From Stictocephala bisonia (taxonomy: Eukaryota; Arthropoda; Insecta; Hemiptera; Membracidae), in the NCBI GenBank assembly GCA_035578905.1, contig JAQJVL010000127.1, positions 930,001 to 994,000 on the forward strand: a stretch of 64,000 nt of DNA, written 5' to 3'. The notes beneath the pieces are model-generated. The model did not search any database. It had not been told where the DNA came from and saw only the letters and a list, made by a program, of their open reading frames with translations. Of this stretch, positions 25,601 through 37,903 are shown in pieces. Position numbers and translations under genes: made by a program. How positions within the stretch are numbered: position 1 is the stretch's first letter; the number at the start of each line of letters is the position of its first letter.

Positions 25601-26852
25601 TATCGCTTGGGTTTGTGACAACTGACCCATTGTCCAATTCAATCCGGTCTACGGTTTTGTTTGCGGCGCCTCCAGTCAAATTATTGATTATTTTCCACTG
25701 CTGTGACGAATCACCTTTACAGTTATCTAATTTTTTAGAATAATATAAGTTTTTAGTTTTAAAAATATGACCATTTAAGTCAGAACAAAATTTTTGAAAA
25801 TAGTTCTTAAATGACGAGTCGTAGGGCCTCCTTTTAAAAATTTTATACAGTTTTTTACGTTTGTTAAATTTATTTAAAATGTTTAGCGTTATCCACGGGC
25901 TCAATGATTTGGCTTTCAGAAACTTATTATTACTTATTTGACTTTTCTTACTTAGACTTACAACATTATTCAAAATTTCATAAAACTTGTCAAAGGATAT
26001 ATTTACATTGTTTTCTAAGTATACATCATTCCAGTTTACATTCTGTAAATTCTCTTTAACTAGATTAAAATCTACATTTTTTTGAACTGGAGCATTTATA
26101 CAAAAGCCTGAATGTTCAATGGATTGATTATTAGATTTTTTATTATATTTCAGACCTAAAATACAGTGATCGGTTATACTATTGTCAAAAACATTTGAAT
26201 GAAAACAATTGAGTTCTTTACTTCTTATAAAAATGTGATCAATGCAACTCTTTGATGATACAGCAATTCTAGTAGGAGTATTTACAAATGACTGGAAACC
26301 ATTGTTATTCAATAGACTAAGATAGCGATTAGAAATTAGGCTGTTAACAGCTATATTAATATTAATATCGCCTATGTAAATAACATTATTGTTTAAGTTT
26401 TCAATGGATTGTGACAATTCTGATAAAAAAATACCCTCAGGTACACTTTGCAATCTATATACACAAAAAATTTTAAAATATAAATTGTTATGTTTAATAC
26501 TAAGGAGTAGGGTGTCGGCTGCTGTCATTTTCATATCTAATTTACTGCAATCTATTTTGTTATCAACATAACATATAACACCACCAGCTCTGTACGAGTT
26601 ATTACATTGGGCAAATACATTATAACCAGGAATATTATATAGATTAACTTCATTTGTGTCAATCCAAATTTCACTTAATATAATTATATTAATTTTGTTA
26701 TTTATACTATTAAGCTCTAAAATAAATCTGTCAAAGTTTTTTCTCATACTCCGTATATTAGTATAGATAAAATTTAAACTTGTCTCTTTTAAGGGGTCAA
26801 AGAACTGATTTAAATCTATATCTACTAAAGATTGTGAATTCATATTATACAA
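25458..26852 (-). pseudogene. LINE ORF2, AP-like endonuclease part
   Basis: This is the N-terminal half of ORF2, an apurinic-type endonuclease that nicks the target DNA. The true ATG is probably at 26843 (protein beginning 'MNSQSLVD'). Visible catalytic-type motifs are 'YTNIRSM' (Asn), 'LSEIW' (Glu), 'YIGDININI' (Asp/Asn), 'CIDHIFIRS' and the terminal 'ITDHCIL' (Asp-His). After the endonuclease comes a linker with 'KSQISNNKFLKAKSLSPWIT' type sequence that precedes RT in this group. The frame runs past the frameshift and ends in about 35 nonsense residues (from about 25570 to 25458) that overlap the RT frame. Confidence 0.9.
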
Positions 26853-27019
26853 AAATCTTAAACTTTTATATTATATTATATACTGTAATATTAAAACTGT
26901 TATATTATATTATACAAAATTAAATACTTCTTAACAGAAAATAAAATAACCCTAACTTGAAAATAAAAAATTTAAATCTTGAATTAGTGCTTATACACAT
27001 GACATAAGAAGTAATTTGA

Positions 27020-27883
27020 CTACTTAAGCTTATCAAGCTCATCGTAGGTGTCCACTCTTTTACTTCTTTCCCCTTGTGACTTTCTAACGAAAAACTTTCC
27101 ATCTCGACACCAGGAATACGCATAGCCTATTTCTCTACATTTTTCTTTTAGTTTGAATAGAAATACCTTGTTGTCCGGAGACAGATGTTCATTAAGATAC
27201 ATCTTTTGTTGAGGGAATGCCTGGTTGACATCGCGGGCTGTTAAACCTTTTCTCTCTCTGTACTTGGCGATGATACTGTCTCTCGTTGCTCGACTGATGA
27301 ATTGCACAACTATTGAAGGGGTACGCTCCTTCTTGAAGGACGGGATCCTATGGGCTGCTGATATGTCACCCTTCCACAGCTCCACTCCCAATGCAGCTCC
27401 GACATCCTTCACGAGGTCGACCACGTCTTCGTTTGCTGACACCGGAAGCCCGCTGATCTCGACGTTGTTCCTACGAGAATACTGCTGCAGGGTTCTCACT
27501 TTGTCCTTCAGTACACCCACTTCACCAGTAAGAGCGGTATTTTTGATGCGAAGTTCTTCGTTTTCCTTCTTCAAGGCGGACAGTTCATTTTTTATTTCCT
27601 TCATCAGCTGCGTCGATTCATCTAGCTTATCGGAATTGAATTTAACTGAGGACGATAACTCACTCATCTCGTTCTTGAAAGTTTTCAGCTCCCCGAAGAC
27701 GTCGATTTTAAATTCATCTAGCACTCTGACGAGGAACTCCTTAGTGAGGGAAGTACTGGACGCTGAGTTGACACTGCTTTGTGCTGATGAGGTGTTACGG
27801 CACTCACTACACTTCCAGGTACGCCCTGAACGAAGCTTTTTTCCTGACAGAGAAGGCTTCCCATTTAAGGCTTCCCTTGACAA
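27020..27883 (-). pseudogene. LINE ORF1, coiled-coil RNA-binding-like protein (N-terminally truncated)
   Basis: About 287 residues are open, without an ATG at the upstream end. The first residues, including 'GRTWKCSECR', look like the end of the zinc finger (PHD-type) that commonly opens ORF1 of Jockey-group elements; its earlier cysteines and histidine are missing. Next comes a coiled coil (about residues 50-125, 'LKKENEELRIKNTALTGEV'), then a domain of the baculovirus-FP/L1-transposase type with 'LQQYSRRNNVEISGLP', 'AAHRIPSF' and 'YLNEHLSPDNKVFLFKLK'. In this family ORF1 binds element RNA and forms the ribonucleoprotein. The loss of the start suggests 5' truncation on integration, which is normal for LINEs. 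The antisense open frame over 27225-28019 is a shadow. Confidence 0.85.
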
Positions 27884-28239
27884 TGTAACAAAGATTTTAT
27901 TTTTAAAATGTTTACTACTAAATCTATCGTGCGTATATAAACCATATCCTACACTAATAATTCTTTACAAAGAGATAGGCTTGTTAGTGTGTTCAAACTT
28001 AAAAGAGACAAACATTTAAAATCAACCAAATGCAATGAAATTATGTCAATATTTATTTATTGGACCGTTAATGAACTACCGTTTGGGTTACATAAACAGT
28101 TTATGTTATACATGTAATATTTTAATAATCTCGTATATAATAATAATACATATGATGTATTACAATATGTATTCTGATTTATTTACAATAAATATTCAGA
28201 TTAAGTGGATTGGTGTACCTATATACATTTGTCAGATTG

Positions 28240-28400
28240 CCAGCTTGGTGACTCAATGGCTAAGGCCTTTTACTCAGGAGGGCAAGGTCCAAGGTTCTAA
28301 TCCCCCAGCTTAGCTGTCGATCGGTACTTCACTTGTTGACCAAATTTCACGCACAGGCCTGCAGACCCATTTTAAGTGACAGAGGATGATTTTTTTAATA
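28240..28400 (+). repeat. SINE family C, copy 2
   Basis: The head has 'ggtgactcaatggctaagg' (A-box-like) and 'aaggttctaatcc' (B-box-like); the body has 'tttcacgcacaggcctgcag' and ends near an A/T-rich tail. It matches the minus-strand copy at 39.31-39.44 kb almost segment by segment. Confidence 0.7.
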
Positions 28401-28682
28401 AAAGAGATTACCTTAACCCTCTATATATCTTGTTACAACTAATTAATTAAAAATATTTGTACGTTTTCTATTGGGAATTATTTTATCTTAATACTTATTT
28501 TAATACTAATAATCCCATCTTTTTATTGATAATGTGATACAATTTATTTCTAAAATTATTAAAGTTTTTATTATTTTTTTATTCTAGATAAATTTAAGAC
28601 GTATCTGAACCAAGAATATATTATTATGTTTATGTGTACCACTCAAATAAACAATGCTAGAACGATACATATGTCATTAATA

Positions 28683-29060
28683 GAGGCGCAGTGCTGTAAC
28701 CCAGCTACTAGGGCACATAATGTTGTGGAGATTGTAGACGATAGATTACATGCACGATCCTTTTAATACCGGCAGAGTATTCGCAAAATGGCACCATTGA
28801 CGTGGACAATACGAAAGAGGTTTCGGGTGTCCAGTTTGGCTGGTAGTCACGGTCTGGGTGTTGTTCAGGTGGAGACAACTACTTATCAGGCTTGACATTA
28901 GCTGAAAATCCTACCAATATTACGTGGTTGGGATTCCACGCAAATCTTAAGGTCACTTAGTTGTCCTGGCTATTGGTCTACTGATAAATAGCTGTCAGAC
29001 CAACAACCAGCTTGATTAAATACGCAGCAAGCTGGGTCGATGTCTGACTTGTTAATAGTA
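28683..29060 (-). repeat. Family A dispersed repeat, copy 5
   Basis: The plus strand reads 'ggcgcagtgctgtaaccca', 'ttgtggagattgtaga', 'ccattgacgtggacaatacg', 'ggtagtcacggtctgg', 'ggttgggattccacgcaaat' and 'ggtctactgataaatagc', the reverse complement of copies 2, 4 and 9. Confidence 0.85.
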
Positions 29061-29534
29061 ATATAAATAATGATATAATATGCATCGATATAGTATAAGA
29101 CATTGGTAATATAACTATAGGACAAGGTACGATAAAAAATCAAAGAATTAATAAAATTAATCATTAGTTCTTATTTCAAAATAGCAATGTTATGTTATAA
29201 AAAGTTTATTAAAAGCTAAATTTATTTAACAAATTTTTTTACGTTAAACAGATCTTGAGATGATATTTCACTGGTTTGAAAATATTCTTTTCTTTTATAT
29301 ATTTACTGGTTAATAATAATTATTTGTGTGTAGTGAAAAGTACATAGTTTTATAAATGTTCAAACTGACTCTATGAAAGTAAGTTTTATTCCTATAGTAA
29401 TTTGCGAGCTACAATACCTGACCATTTGTAGTCCATAGAGACTCATGTCTTGATTTAAAGATCCTTAATAAAACTGTTTTGTAATGTGTTGTTAGTTATA
29501 TATTTTTATCTTTTAAGACTACGACGCAACTTAG
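29061..29534. other. AT-rich spacer, nothing recognised
   Basis: No gene or repeat was identified. Confidence 0.45.
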
Positions 29535-29850
29535 TGTATAAAGGCGAATATCTATGATAATAAGAGTGTAAGATGAATGTGGATGACATGTTTAGTCTGG
29601 TTACTAACTGAGTTCGACTTATGCTCAGAAATAACCATATATTATAACAGAATATCAAGGAAAACAAAGGGACCGGCAGCTTTGCATGGACTCTGATCCA
29701 CGTAGTATTGGTGTAATTTTCAGCTGATCGACACGCCTGATTCTGAGTGCTCTCCCCTTACACAACATCCGGACCCTGACTACCACCTCAAACGTCTTTA
29801 GTTTCCACGCTGGTAGCAACCATTGAATGGGTGCTATCTTAGTATAAAGA
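29535..29850 (+). repeat. Family A dispersed repeat, copy 6
   Basis: It contains 'gtttagtctggttactaact', 'ctttgcatggactctgatcc', 'ttcagctgatcgacacgcct', 'acacaacatccggaccctga' and 'ggtagcaaccattgaatggg'. Copies 5 and 6 lie about 475 bp apart in opposite orientation and could form a large imperfect inverted repeat. Confidence 0.8.
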
Positions 29851-31110
29851 AGATATTAAAAATATAAAAAAACAAGTGATTTTTTTTCAAACTCAAATAC
29901 TAAACAAAATGATTGTAATATTACTTCTAGTTAATAATATAAACAACATAACAACCTAGATTTATATTTCCTCTAAAACTGTAAACATAGTTATGTGAAT
30001 GTTTGGAAAGATTAATAATTTTCATGAATTATCATTATTTTTATTAATTATTTCTACAGAATCGATTAATAAGTTAGTATATTAGGCTACATAATTACTT
30101 TATCTGAACTAGAGCTTTCCCTACTCCACAAGTAAAATGCTGCCTAAAGTTGTTAAATATGTAATAAGTTTCTTCAATGAACTAAGTCTGGTGTTTCTGT
30201 AACTTCGCTACCACTTCTTGGAACTTGTTACACCACCACTTCCTTAATTTGAATTTAAGTGTCATTTGTATCTTAACTATTTTTTTAGTAATGAGTTTTT
30301 ATACAATTAAAAGTTAAAAATACAGAGTGTAACTATTCCTATTCATTTTGTATTTAGGAGTTTCAATTAATCACACGTTTAAAGCATAATTAACAATATC
30401 AAGGTAGGTGTACAATTTGAATATAATAAATTATGATCCTTCATAATAATAATAGTACGTATATCTATTTATCATTTTCACAGGCATAGTTATACAAATG
30501 GAATACATTTGTTAATGATGTTAAATTAATTACAATAAAAATGCACATTTTACGAAAAAACTTAAATAATTAAAGTAACACAATTATAATCGTCTAAATA
30601 AATTATTCTCCAAATTATATAATACATCTTCTTTATAATACAAATATATAATACAGTTCAAATAGAACCAAATATAAACTATTAAATGTAAGATTTATCT
30701 TTATTTAAACAAATATATTAGAAAACCGAAACAAACAAAATAAAACATACATATTGAAAACTGTGATTAACAACTGTGACCCCAATTATGGGAGCCGCAA
30801 GAAAAAAACATCAATGATTAAAACTCCACGCCTGTACAACAAATAGGTATTCCTAGTTTTTTCTATTTAAGGTTTATCAACTCTTTGTCATTCAAACAAT
30901 GCTTCTTTGAATACCTTTAAAAAAAGTTTTTTTATATAAAATGTATACGTTATTAATTATAACTATTACAATTCCTTTTAATTCTATGAACTGTACGAAT
31001 GCCATCATAAGAATGACTGATCGGGGGATTTAGTCCATGAGTATATTAATTAATTTAACAATAGTTCCGACATTCCAAGTTTCACCGAATGCCTTTACAT
31101 ACAAACCCAA
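29851..31110. other. AT-rich spacer, nothing recognised
   Basis: No gene or repeat was identified. Confidence 0.5.
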
Positions 31111-31114
31111 ACAT

Positions 31115-31205
31115 ACAAGTACTATGGTAAACACCCACCTACCCACCCATACACCTACACTGGTATATACCCACTCACCCGCCCACCTATAATGTATGTA
31201 ATAGT
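31115..31205 (-). repeat. 36-bp minisatellite family, about 2 degenerate units
   Basis: 'acccacctacccacccatac' and 'cccactcacccgcccaccta' separated by about 36 bp place this with the G-rich arrays at 38.5 and 63.4 kb (G-rich strand is minus here). Confidence 0.7.
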
Positions 31206-32728
31206 CCAAGCCGGTAATGGACATGTATGTATATGAGGTCCTTCACTACAAATCGATAAGTACAAACCTAGTAAATCCTTCTTACACCATCAAGTGAATT
31301 GATTCAATAAATATAATGCATTAAAGGCACATATACTTTCTAATACATCAAAGAAACGTCTGCCTTTTCGATAAGTTATTAACGAGTGAGAGATTGTTAT
31401 GTATTCACGCAAAGCTTAAATAAAAACTTTTAAACTAAGATAGTAAAATGTCCATTGTTAAATAATATTAACCAACTTCCGAGATATCTTCTTCTTGTAG
31501 AATTTAACCATATCATATTTTAACTACCATGGACGTTTGAATTACCATCTACAAAAAAGACTTTAGTTTTAAAAAATTAATTAAGGAATTGTAAAATTTT
31601 CTATCATACAAATATATACATTTCGTTTTATTAGTTTACTTTTGTTCACAATACCATTTATAAACAAAGAAACAAAATCAGTAAATATATATTAATCCTC
31701 CTAACTTATAACTAGTTGTTAACTTATAGTTTCATTATGTAACAAATATATTTATGCAATAAGGGAATGTAAGGGTACATTTATCGATACATAGGCGTAT
31801 GGTAAATACATATAGTTTCCCTACCGTTAAATAAAAAAAAACCCTTTTTGAATGTTTATTGTGCGTAAATTTAGTCGTTATTAACTGATATTGGTTACGA
31901 TATATCGTGCCCAAGGGTGGGTAAAAAGTTGCGATGTGCAATTGCTATTAAAGTAATTGTTGCAAATGTAATTTCAGTGAAACTTAACCGTACATAGTAA
32001 CCAAACTGTGTACTTTAGAAAGTATAAAAAAATAAGATGATAAGTTTATGTGATTATATTTAAATTTTCTATTCTTAAACCATGCTAACAATATTTATTT
32101 TTTGAATATGGTATGTTTATATCGTAACAATCAATAATAGGCTACATAACCAATGAAAAAGTTAAAGTTTTTTTAATTTAGCAGATGCTATTTACCATTT
32201 TTATAAACACAAACTTAGTGATAAAATCTTTTAAATTACCACTAAATGAAAATTACCTTAATATATAGAAAACAATAAAACACCTAATATTCACTAATAG
32301 ATATCAGCAAGCATATTGCAAATAAAATACTTTTTGGTTAGTAAAACAAGAAAGAAATTATTATACTAGACTAATTATCTTTTATTTTTAGAGTACATTT
32401 GTTCCTTAAACTTATCGTATTATTTATATTATTTCTACTGACTACAATCTAAAAGGACATTAAAGTACTCTTCAGGCAAATTTTTACTATAAAAACACAC
32501 TGTTCATGCAATTTTTTATGTTGCAGGGTTATCGCCTTCTTCAGTTTTAATGGAACTAAACACTAGATGCTCACTTTACATTTGAAGATAGCTATAATTA
32601 ATTATCATAATTGTTAGCAGAAGTACAGTGGCAGCTAAAAACCCCTGTTAGATAAGGAGTAACAACTTCGGAACAGCTAAGTCATGTCGCATGTCTGTCC
32701 TGTTCTTTTCACACGCACGAGGAGAAGA
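31206..32728. other. AT-rich spacer, nothing recognised
   Basis: No gene or repeat was identified. Confidence 0.5.
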
Positions 32729-32729
32729 C

Positions 32730-32773
32730 AATACCACAGTGCGTGTATGGGTGGGCGGGTGGGTCAATACTAC
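32730..32773 (+). repeat. 36-bp minisatellite, one unit left of the P element
   Basis: 'caataccacagtgcgtgtat' followed by 'gggtgggcgggtgggt' is one unit of the array that continues at 38539. The P element therefore interrupts the array one unit from its left edge. Confidence 0.9.
32767..32773 (+). other. Target-site duplication, left copy (atactac)
   Basis: The 7 bases directly outside the left terminal inverted repeat are 'atactac', the same as 38532-38538 outside the right end. The P superfamily usually makes 8-bp duplications; 7 identical bases are visible here. Confidence 0.8.
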
Positions 32774-33004
32774 CAATGAATACACACTCTATAAGAAGGA
32801 CACTCCTTATGCAGCAAATTCAGACCAACTTTTTTTCTGAGATTGCTGCTTTTCGCCTTAGCCGCTAGAGTTCTCCAGGCAATATTTTCCTGCCTTCGGT
32901 GCGAGAGAGAGCGCTCGCCTTCGGTGCGAGAGAGAGCGCGTCGGGGGTACGAGAGAGAGAGAGGGAGCGAGGGTTGTGTGCGAAAGGAGAAAGTTGCCCT
33001 GGTG
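32774..33004 (+). repeat. P element left terminal inverted repeat (231 bp)
   Basis: From the outer end: an AT-rich 60-bp part, then 'cgccttagccgctagagttc', then two tandem copies of a GC-rich subunit with 'ccttcggtgcgagagagagc', then a purine-rich 'gagagagagagagggagcga' stretch. The inverted right copy has additional subunits. Confidence 0.9.
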
Positions 33005-33289
33005 AGGTGTGACTCAGAGGCGGAAAGAGGCAAACCATAAGAAATTCTGCGAAATATTGCTGTCCACCCCATCTGTTCAATTGTAAACAAACTCAAAAAT
33101 CTTGTTTTGAAAAACGACCCCCCCAGCACTATCAGTTGAGCTTCAGTTGTGCTCGATAGTGTATCTCATAGTTTGTCCTGAATTTGTTAGTAGTTTATTA
33201 TTTTTAGTGGTATCTTCAGTTAAATTAGTATGCTTAAAATAGAAAGCTTTTTTAGTTTAGTTTTTTTTATTTATTAGTTAACGGTAGAA

Positions 33290-36200
33290 ATGTCAGCAGG
33301 TGGCAAATGTGCGTATGTGAATTGTGAAAATACGCCCGCGAAGAACCGAGAATTGTCATTCTTTAGTTTTCCAGTTAACGACCGAGAAAGGTAGGGAGTA
33401 TTTTTTATTACTAATTGCTTTAACATTAAATTAATTGTTGAGCAAAATAATGATACAATAATAGTAATTGTAAATCTTTATGGTTATAGACAATGTACAT
33501 TGAGTATTACTGTTAATTCCAAAATAAATTAAAAAGTTAATGTTAAAGACCTTTAAAAGTACAATTGAGAACTAACAACAGTGTGAAAAATTAAATGATA
33601 TTAAGTGGTATATTACTTTGGATCAGTTAAACTTCTCTTTGAACGATAATGTTATTTAACCCCCACTTATTAAAATGAACATTGTCTAAAACATGGTCTG
33701 ATATATTTTTAAGGGTGCACTGGGACACCCCTAAAACGCTAGAAAAGGCGTTTTACATTTCCCTCCTTATAAGCTTCGTAAACTAATCATAATTACTTTT
33801 ATGTAAGTGAAGTAATCAAATTAAGGGCCTACTTTACCAGTCCACCGTCTTGTCGTCTGGTGCACCGATTTAACATGGGCTCTTATGGAGGATCATCTCG
33901 CTCGGAGCCCTGCAAGCCTTTTCAAGATTACAGTTTCATTAAATTCTATAGCTCATAATCTTAATTTTATATTGTAAATGAATTAAGAACAAGTTTATCT
34001 GCAGGTGCCTGGTACTAAAATTATGAGAATACCTATTTTTTAAATTGAACAAAATGCCTTATTTAGTAGTTTTCCAGTAGTTTCAACCCGTAGTTTTCCC
34101 ACTTCGTTAGAAATTTTGAAAATTATAAAAACAGGGAACTGTATAGAATATTGTATACTAAATGGTAAAATTAACATCATTCCACTATTTTAAAATATGA
34201 ACACGCAAACTGTAATCTTGCGAACCTCGTTTAATTCGTTGAGCAAAATTTAATGAACATTTGAACTTGCCTCAAAATTGTGAGTACAACTGAAAATAAT
34301 ACGTATGCATTTTAGTATAATCACCAACCCAACCTTTTTAAAATAAGTTTAATATTTGGGCAATAGCCATTTTCAAAGAAAATTCGTATGAAAAAAAATA
34401 AAGAATGTTATGTAAACAATAATTTTGTCATTAAACGTATGATTATTACTGAGACGACTTTAAAAAAAAACAATTTTGGCTTGTTAGTTAAATGAAAAAA
34501 AAAACATTTTTCTAATGTGTTGTATAATAAATTATGGTTGGAATTTTTGTTGGCAAATTTTCAATAATGGGTGAAATATTTTAAGAAATACAAATTTTTG
34601 AACTAAAATGAAAAGGAATGGTATAAATATATGTTCAAAAGAACATTTAAACCTAGAATAATTTTGGATTTTAAAACTGCCACTTGCGACAGTTTAGTTT
34701 TTTTTCAATTTTTGGGCAGAATATTCATCTAATAATTTAAAAATACCTTTTACGATAGGCTAAAAACGTTTTTGAATATTCTTTAACATGATTTGTAACA
34801 GGTTTATCTACTGAGAGTTTCTTGTGTCAGCTCTTTGGTTGTTAATTCTATATTTGAAATTCGTTTTGGTTTATCCAATATAACCTGTATTACGAAAACT
34901 AAAACTAAGTTGGTATATTACATTTTTTGAATCACACTCAATATTTCCTTGAATCGGTTATTTTTCTTTTTTGTTGAACTCCTAAAAACAACTTAGGAGG
35001 TTTCATTATTTTACAAGTAGCCTACCACAACGATATCTTTTCAAGGATTACAGCCAAAAGCCAAAACTGTTGTCTTTTTTTTAATTTCACCCTTTATTGA
35101 CATTTTGTCATTCCTTATTCATTATATATCACAATAGGAAAAATGTTTGCTAGTTATATTAAATACATTTAAATTCATATATATTTTATAGATGCATTCG
35201 GTGGGTAACCAACTGCGGGCGAGACGACTTCGCGGATCTGCCAGACAAGAAGCTGAAGTATCGAACTCTGTGCTCTCAACACTTTAAGAGGTCTGCATTT
35301 ACAAACGACCTGAGAAACAAACTTCTGCGAAACCACCCTGCTGCAGTTCCTATTCCTTGGTTTGATCAGGAAGAAGACAACTGCGAAAATGAAGATCCTC
35401 AAGTGGAATCTGATTGTTTTGAAGAATCCACAAAGTCTGATCAATACAATGAAGTTGGAGGGAGTGAAGAGACGCTTCAGGATTTTAACAATCAATTCAA
35501 ACCTCTATCTGAACTAAACAATGATGACAAATTGAATGAACTAACACCACGTAGGAAGAAGTTGAAACAAACCATCACTAGACAAAAATCACTTCTAAAA
35601 AAGAAAACCAACAGCATTTATTTCATAAAAAAGAGGACTACAATGTTTGATATCAAGACTGTAATTTCCAAATTACCTAAATTCATATCTGGAGATCCAC
35701 TGACATTCATCACAATGCAACTGCGACACCATACTCGATCGGAATGGACTGAAGAAGAAAAGCAGCTGGCCCTGTCAATCTACTACAAGGCACCAAACGT
35801 GTACAAATGTATGAGAGGAAGGGGTTTCAAACTGCCTTGCCTTAGTCTTATAAAAAAATGGATAAATGTAAACAATATTACTCCGGGGTTTACAACTGAA
35901 GTTTTTGATAAGGTGAAAGTCAAAGTTAAATCCATGACTGCAACTGAAAAACAATGCGTTTTATTGTTTGATGAAATGTGTTTAAGAAAATCTCTGGAAT
36001 ATAACTCCAAGTTAGATTTGGTTGAAGGATTCGAGGATCTTGGGCCATTGGGAAGAAACCAGAAGATAGCAACACATGCAACAGTTTTTATGCTGCGAGG
36101 TATTAATGAACAATGGAAATGTCCCCTCGCATATGTGCTCTCAAACAACTCGTTAAAATCGCAAACTTTAGCATTGTTGTTGGACATTTGCATCGAAAAA

Positions 36201-37655
36201 GTCTTTGATGTAAATCTCGACTTAAAGGCCACTGTCTGCGATATGGGATCGACAAATGCAGCTGCATTGAAACTCTTGGGAGTTTCAAAAGATTTTCCCT
36301 ATTACTGTTTTGGAGAAAAAAAGATTTTCTGTTTATATGATTACCCTCATCTTCTAAAGTGTATCCGCAACACTTTGCTGAAAAGGGATTTTCTAGTGGA
36401 CCATAAACCTGTGTCATGGGGAGACATTTTAGAGTTTTATGAGATCGACAGGAAATCTGCTTCAGACTGCCGAGCTGCGCCGAAAATATCAGAACGGCAT
36501 GTTAACCCGCAAGCATTTCAGAAGATGAATGTGAAACTGGCAGCTCAAATTTTTAGTAATTCAGTTACGAGAGGGATGAAAGCTGCTGTTAATTTAGGAC
36601 AGATGAAAAATGAAAGTAGTTTAAATACAGCAACTTTTCTTGGCAAAATAAATGACATTACTGACTGTTTAAACAGCAAGCACTTAGACGACAAAAACCC
36701 ATACAAGCAGCCACTATCGAAAACCAACTTTGTTCCTCGAAATTGCTTGGAAGCCAGTATCCAGTATATACAGACCTGGAAGACTCTAGATGGTTCAAAT
36801 CCTCCATGTTTTGACGGTCTCATCCAAACCATCAGGGGAATACTAGCATTAAACGAGGAGATTTCTTCCAGTGGAAACAAATTTTTGTTAACTAATAGAT
36901 TCAACCAGGAACCCATTGAGAATTTGTTTGGTGTTCTCAGACACAGGGGTGGTTACAACAGTAATCCATCTGCAAAGGAGTTCAGACGGAATCTCCAGCA
37001 TGCTATATCCATCCGTTTACTGGACCCTCCTGATACTGCAAATTGTGAACCAGATGGCGACGAAAATCTTCAAGTTCCATCAGTACTGCCAGTCGAAGAG
37101 CCACAAGAAGTTATCAACTCAGTCGAGCCTCACACCAGTGCCATCGCTTCATCCAACTTAGCCCCACAATGTAACACTCAACAACAGCTAGATCAAGATC
37201 ACGTAGAAGTAATGGCCTTTGAAGATAGTGTTGTATGTTACATATCCGGTTGGCTAGGGAAAAAATGTGTGGAGAAATTTTCCTGTGAAACGTGTAGGGC
37301 TACTCTTCTGAAAGAAAACTCCTTCTCTTTTATACCCCGTGAGTATCTTATCCTAATGAAATCGTTCACCAGACATACCGGAGAATTAGCCAGACTTAAT
37401 AAGCCTTCGGATCTTCTACACAACGTTGTAAAGTCTCAAGCATTGTGCTTTGCCCAGCTTTTTCCTAAGGTGATTGCCAGCACTGAAGTTGCCAAGACAC
37501 TGGTAAAAGAATTGACCTTACACACTGAAGAGACTCATCCGCAGTGGTTGATTGAGTGTAAAGTACACAAGTTGTTTATGATAGAGCTGTTAGTGAGATG
37601 TAAGATGTTTTACAGTGTAAAGTGGACATTTGCAATACTTTTTCGGCGTCTATAA
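33290..37655 (+). CDS. THAP-domain P-element-type transposase, two exons (33290-33390, 35192-37655)
   Basis: Exon 1 (ATG at 33290, donor 'gaaag|gtaggg') joins exon 2 (acceptor 'ttttatag|atgc') with an 1,801-bp intron; the joined frame is open for about 854 residues. Residues 1-90 form a THAP zinc-binding DNA-binding domain with Cys7, Cys12, Cys61 and His64, Trp38, and the closing 'AVPIPW'. A basic and coiled region follows (about 150-175). The RNase H-like catalytic core, known from P element and THAP9, shows 'LLFDEMCLRKSLEYN' (candidate Asp294), 'VCDMGSTNAAALKLLGV' (candidate Asp384), 'DYPHLLKCIRN' (about 417) and 'TNRFNQEPIENLFGVLRHRG' (candidate Glu610). Near the C terminus are 'YISGWLGKKC' (about 717) and 'CETC' (732-735), as in THAP9-like proteins. 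In the family it cuts and inserts the element in the nucleus, using GTP as cofactor. Length is slightly above Drosophila P transposase. No stop or frameshift is seen. The open frame from 35403 alone lacks most of the THAP domain and would be an under-call. Confidence 0.93.
33391..35191 (+). other. Intron within the THAP domain of the transposase
   Basis: It begins GTAGGG and ends TTTTATAG. It splits the THAP domain between residues 33 and 34, so an unspliced or truncated product would lack DNA binding. It holds a small hairpin ('aaaacgctagaaaaggcgtttt', about 33732-33753) and an inverted pair 'gattacagttt' (about 33934) / 'aaactgtaatc' (about 34207). Confidence 0.85.
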
Positions 37656-37676
37656 AGTACGTTTTCATTTTTGTTG

Positions 37677-37682
37677 AATAAA
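37677..37682 (+). terminator. Polyadenylation signal of the transposase gene
   Basis: AATAAA lies about 22 bases after the stop codon of the transposase, followed by a T-rich stretch. A short 3' untranslated region of this kind is usual for transposon genes. Confidence 0.65.
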
Positions 37683-37903
37683 CTTATTTTTTTATAGTAA
37701 ATTTACATTGTTTTTTTTCCAATAACATCTCTATAATTAATTTATTAAAATCTCTGAATAGTCTATCACTTTTCAATAGTTATTCGTTAAAATGTTTGCC
37801 CATTTACTTTTGTTAGTTACTTGTATGATAGTATATTCTTTCGGTTAGTATAACAATTCTTGAATCACAGATTAAATTGTTATAATCACACTACATTTAT
37901 TAC

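Larger units (their letters stand above)
23450..27886 (-). mobile_element. Jockey-superfamily non-LTR retrotransposon (LINE), 5'-truncated and frameshifted
   Basis: Read on the minus strand, the element holds ORF1 (27883-27020), a 176-bp gap, an endonuclease-reverse transcriptase ORF2 split in two by a frameshift (26852-23929), and a 3' region. The 3' limit is uncertain. Either it ends near 23668, where a TAA/ATT microsatellite begins (23630-23667), or it continues to the 38-base T run at 23450-23487, which would be its poly-A tail. The 5' end appears lost inside ORF1, because only the tail of the usual N-terminal zinc finger remains. No convincing target-site duplication was found at either candidate end. 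Confidence 0.85.

Noticed and set aside
27225..28019. A 264-codon plus-strand frame opposite LINE ORF1
   Set aside because: It is a shadow of ORF1: the minus strand has the recognisable coiled coil and FP-like domain, while the plus frame is Ser/Phe-rich without motifs.
32843..33129. Open frames of 65-119 codons (Arg/Glu-rich) at the left end of the P element and similar at 38125-38406
   Set aside because: They fall in the GC-rich purine/pyrimidine subrepeats of the terminal inverted repeats and have no domain.
35783..36916. Minus-strand frames of 104-149 codons inside the transposase gene
   Set aside because: They are antisense shadows of the transposase coding exon.
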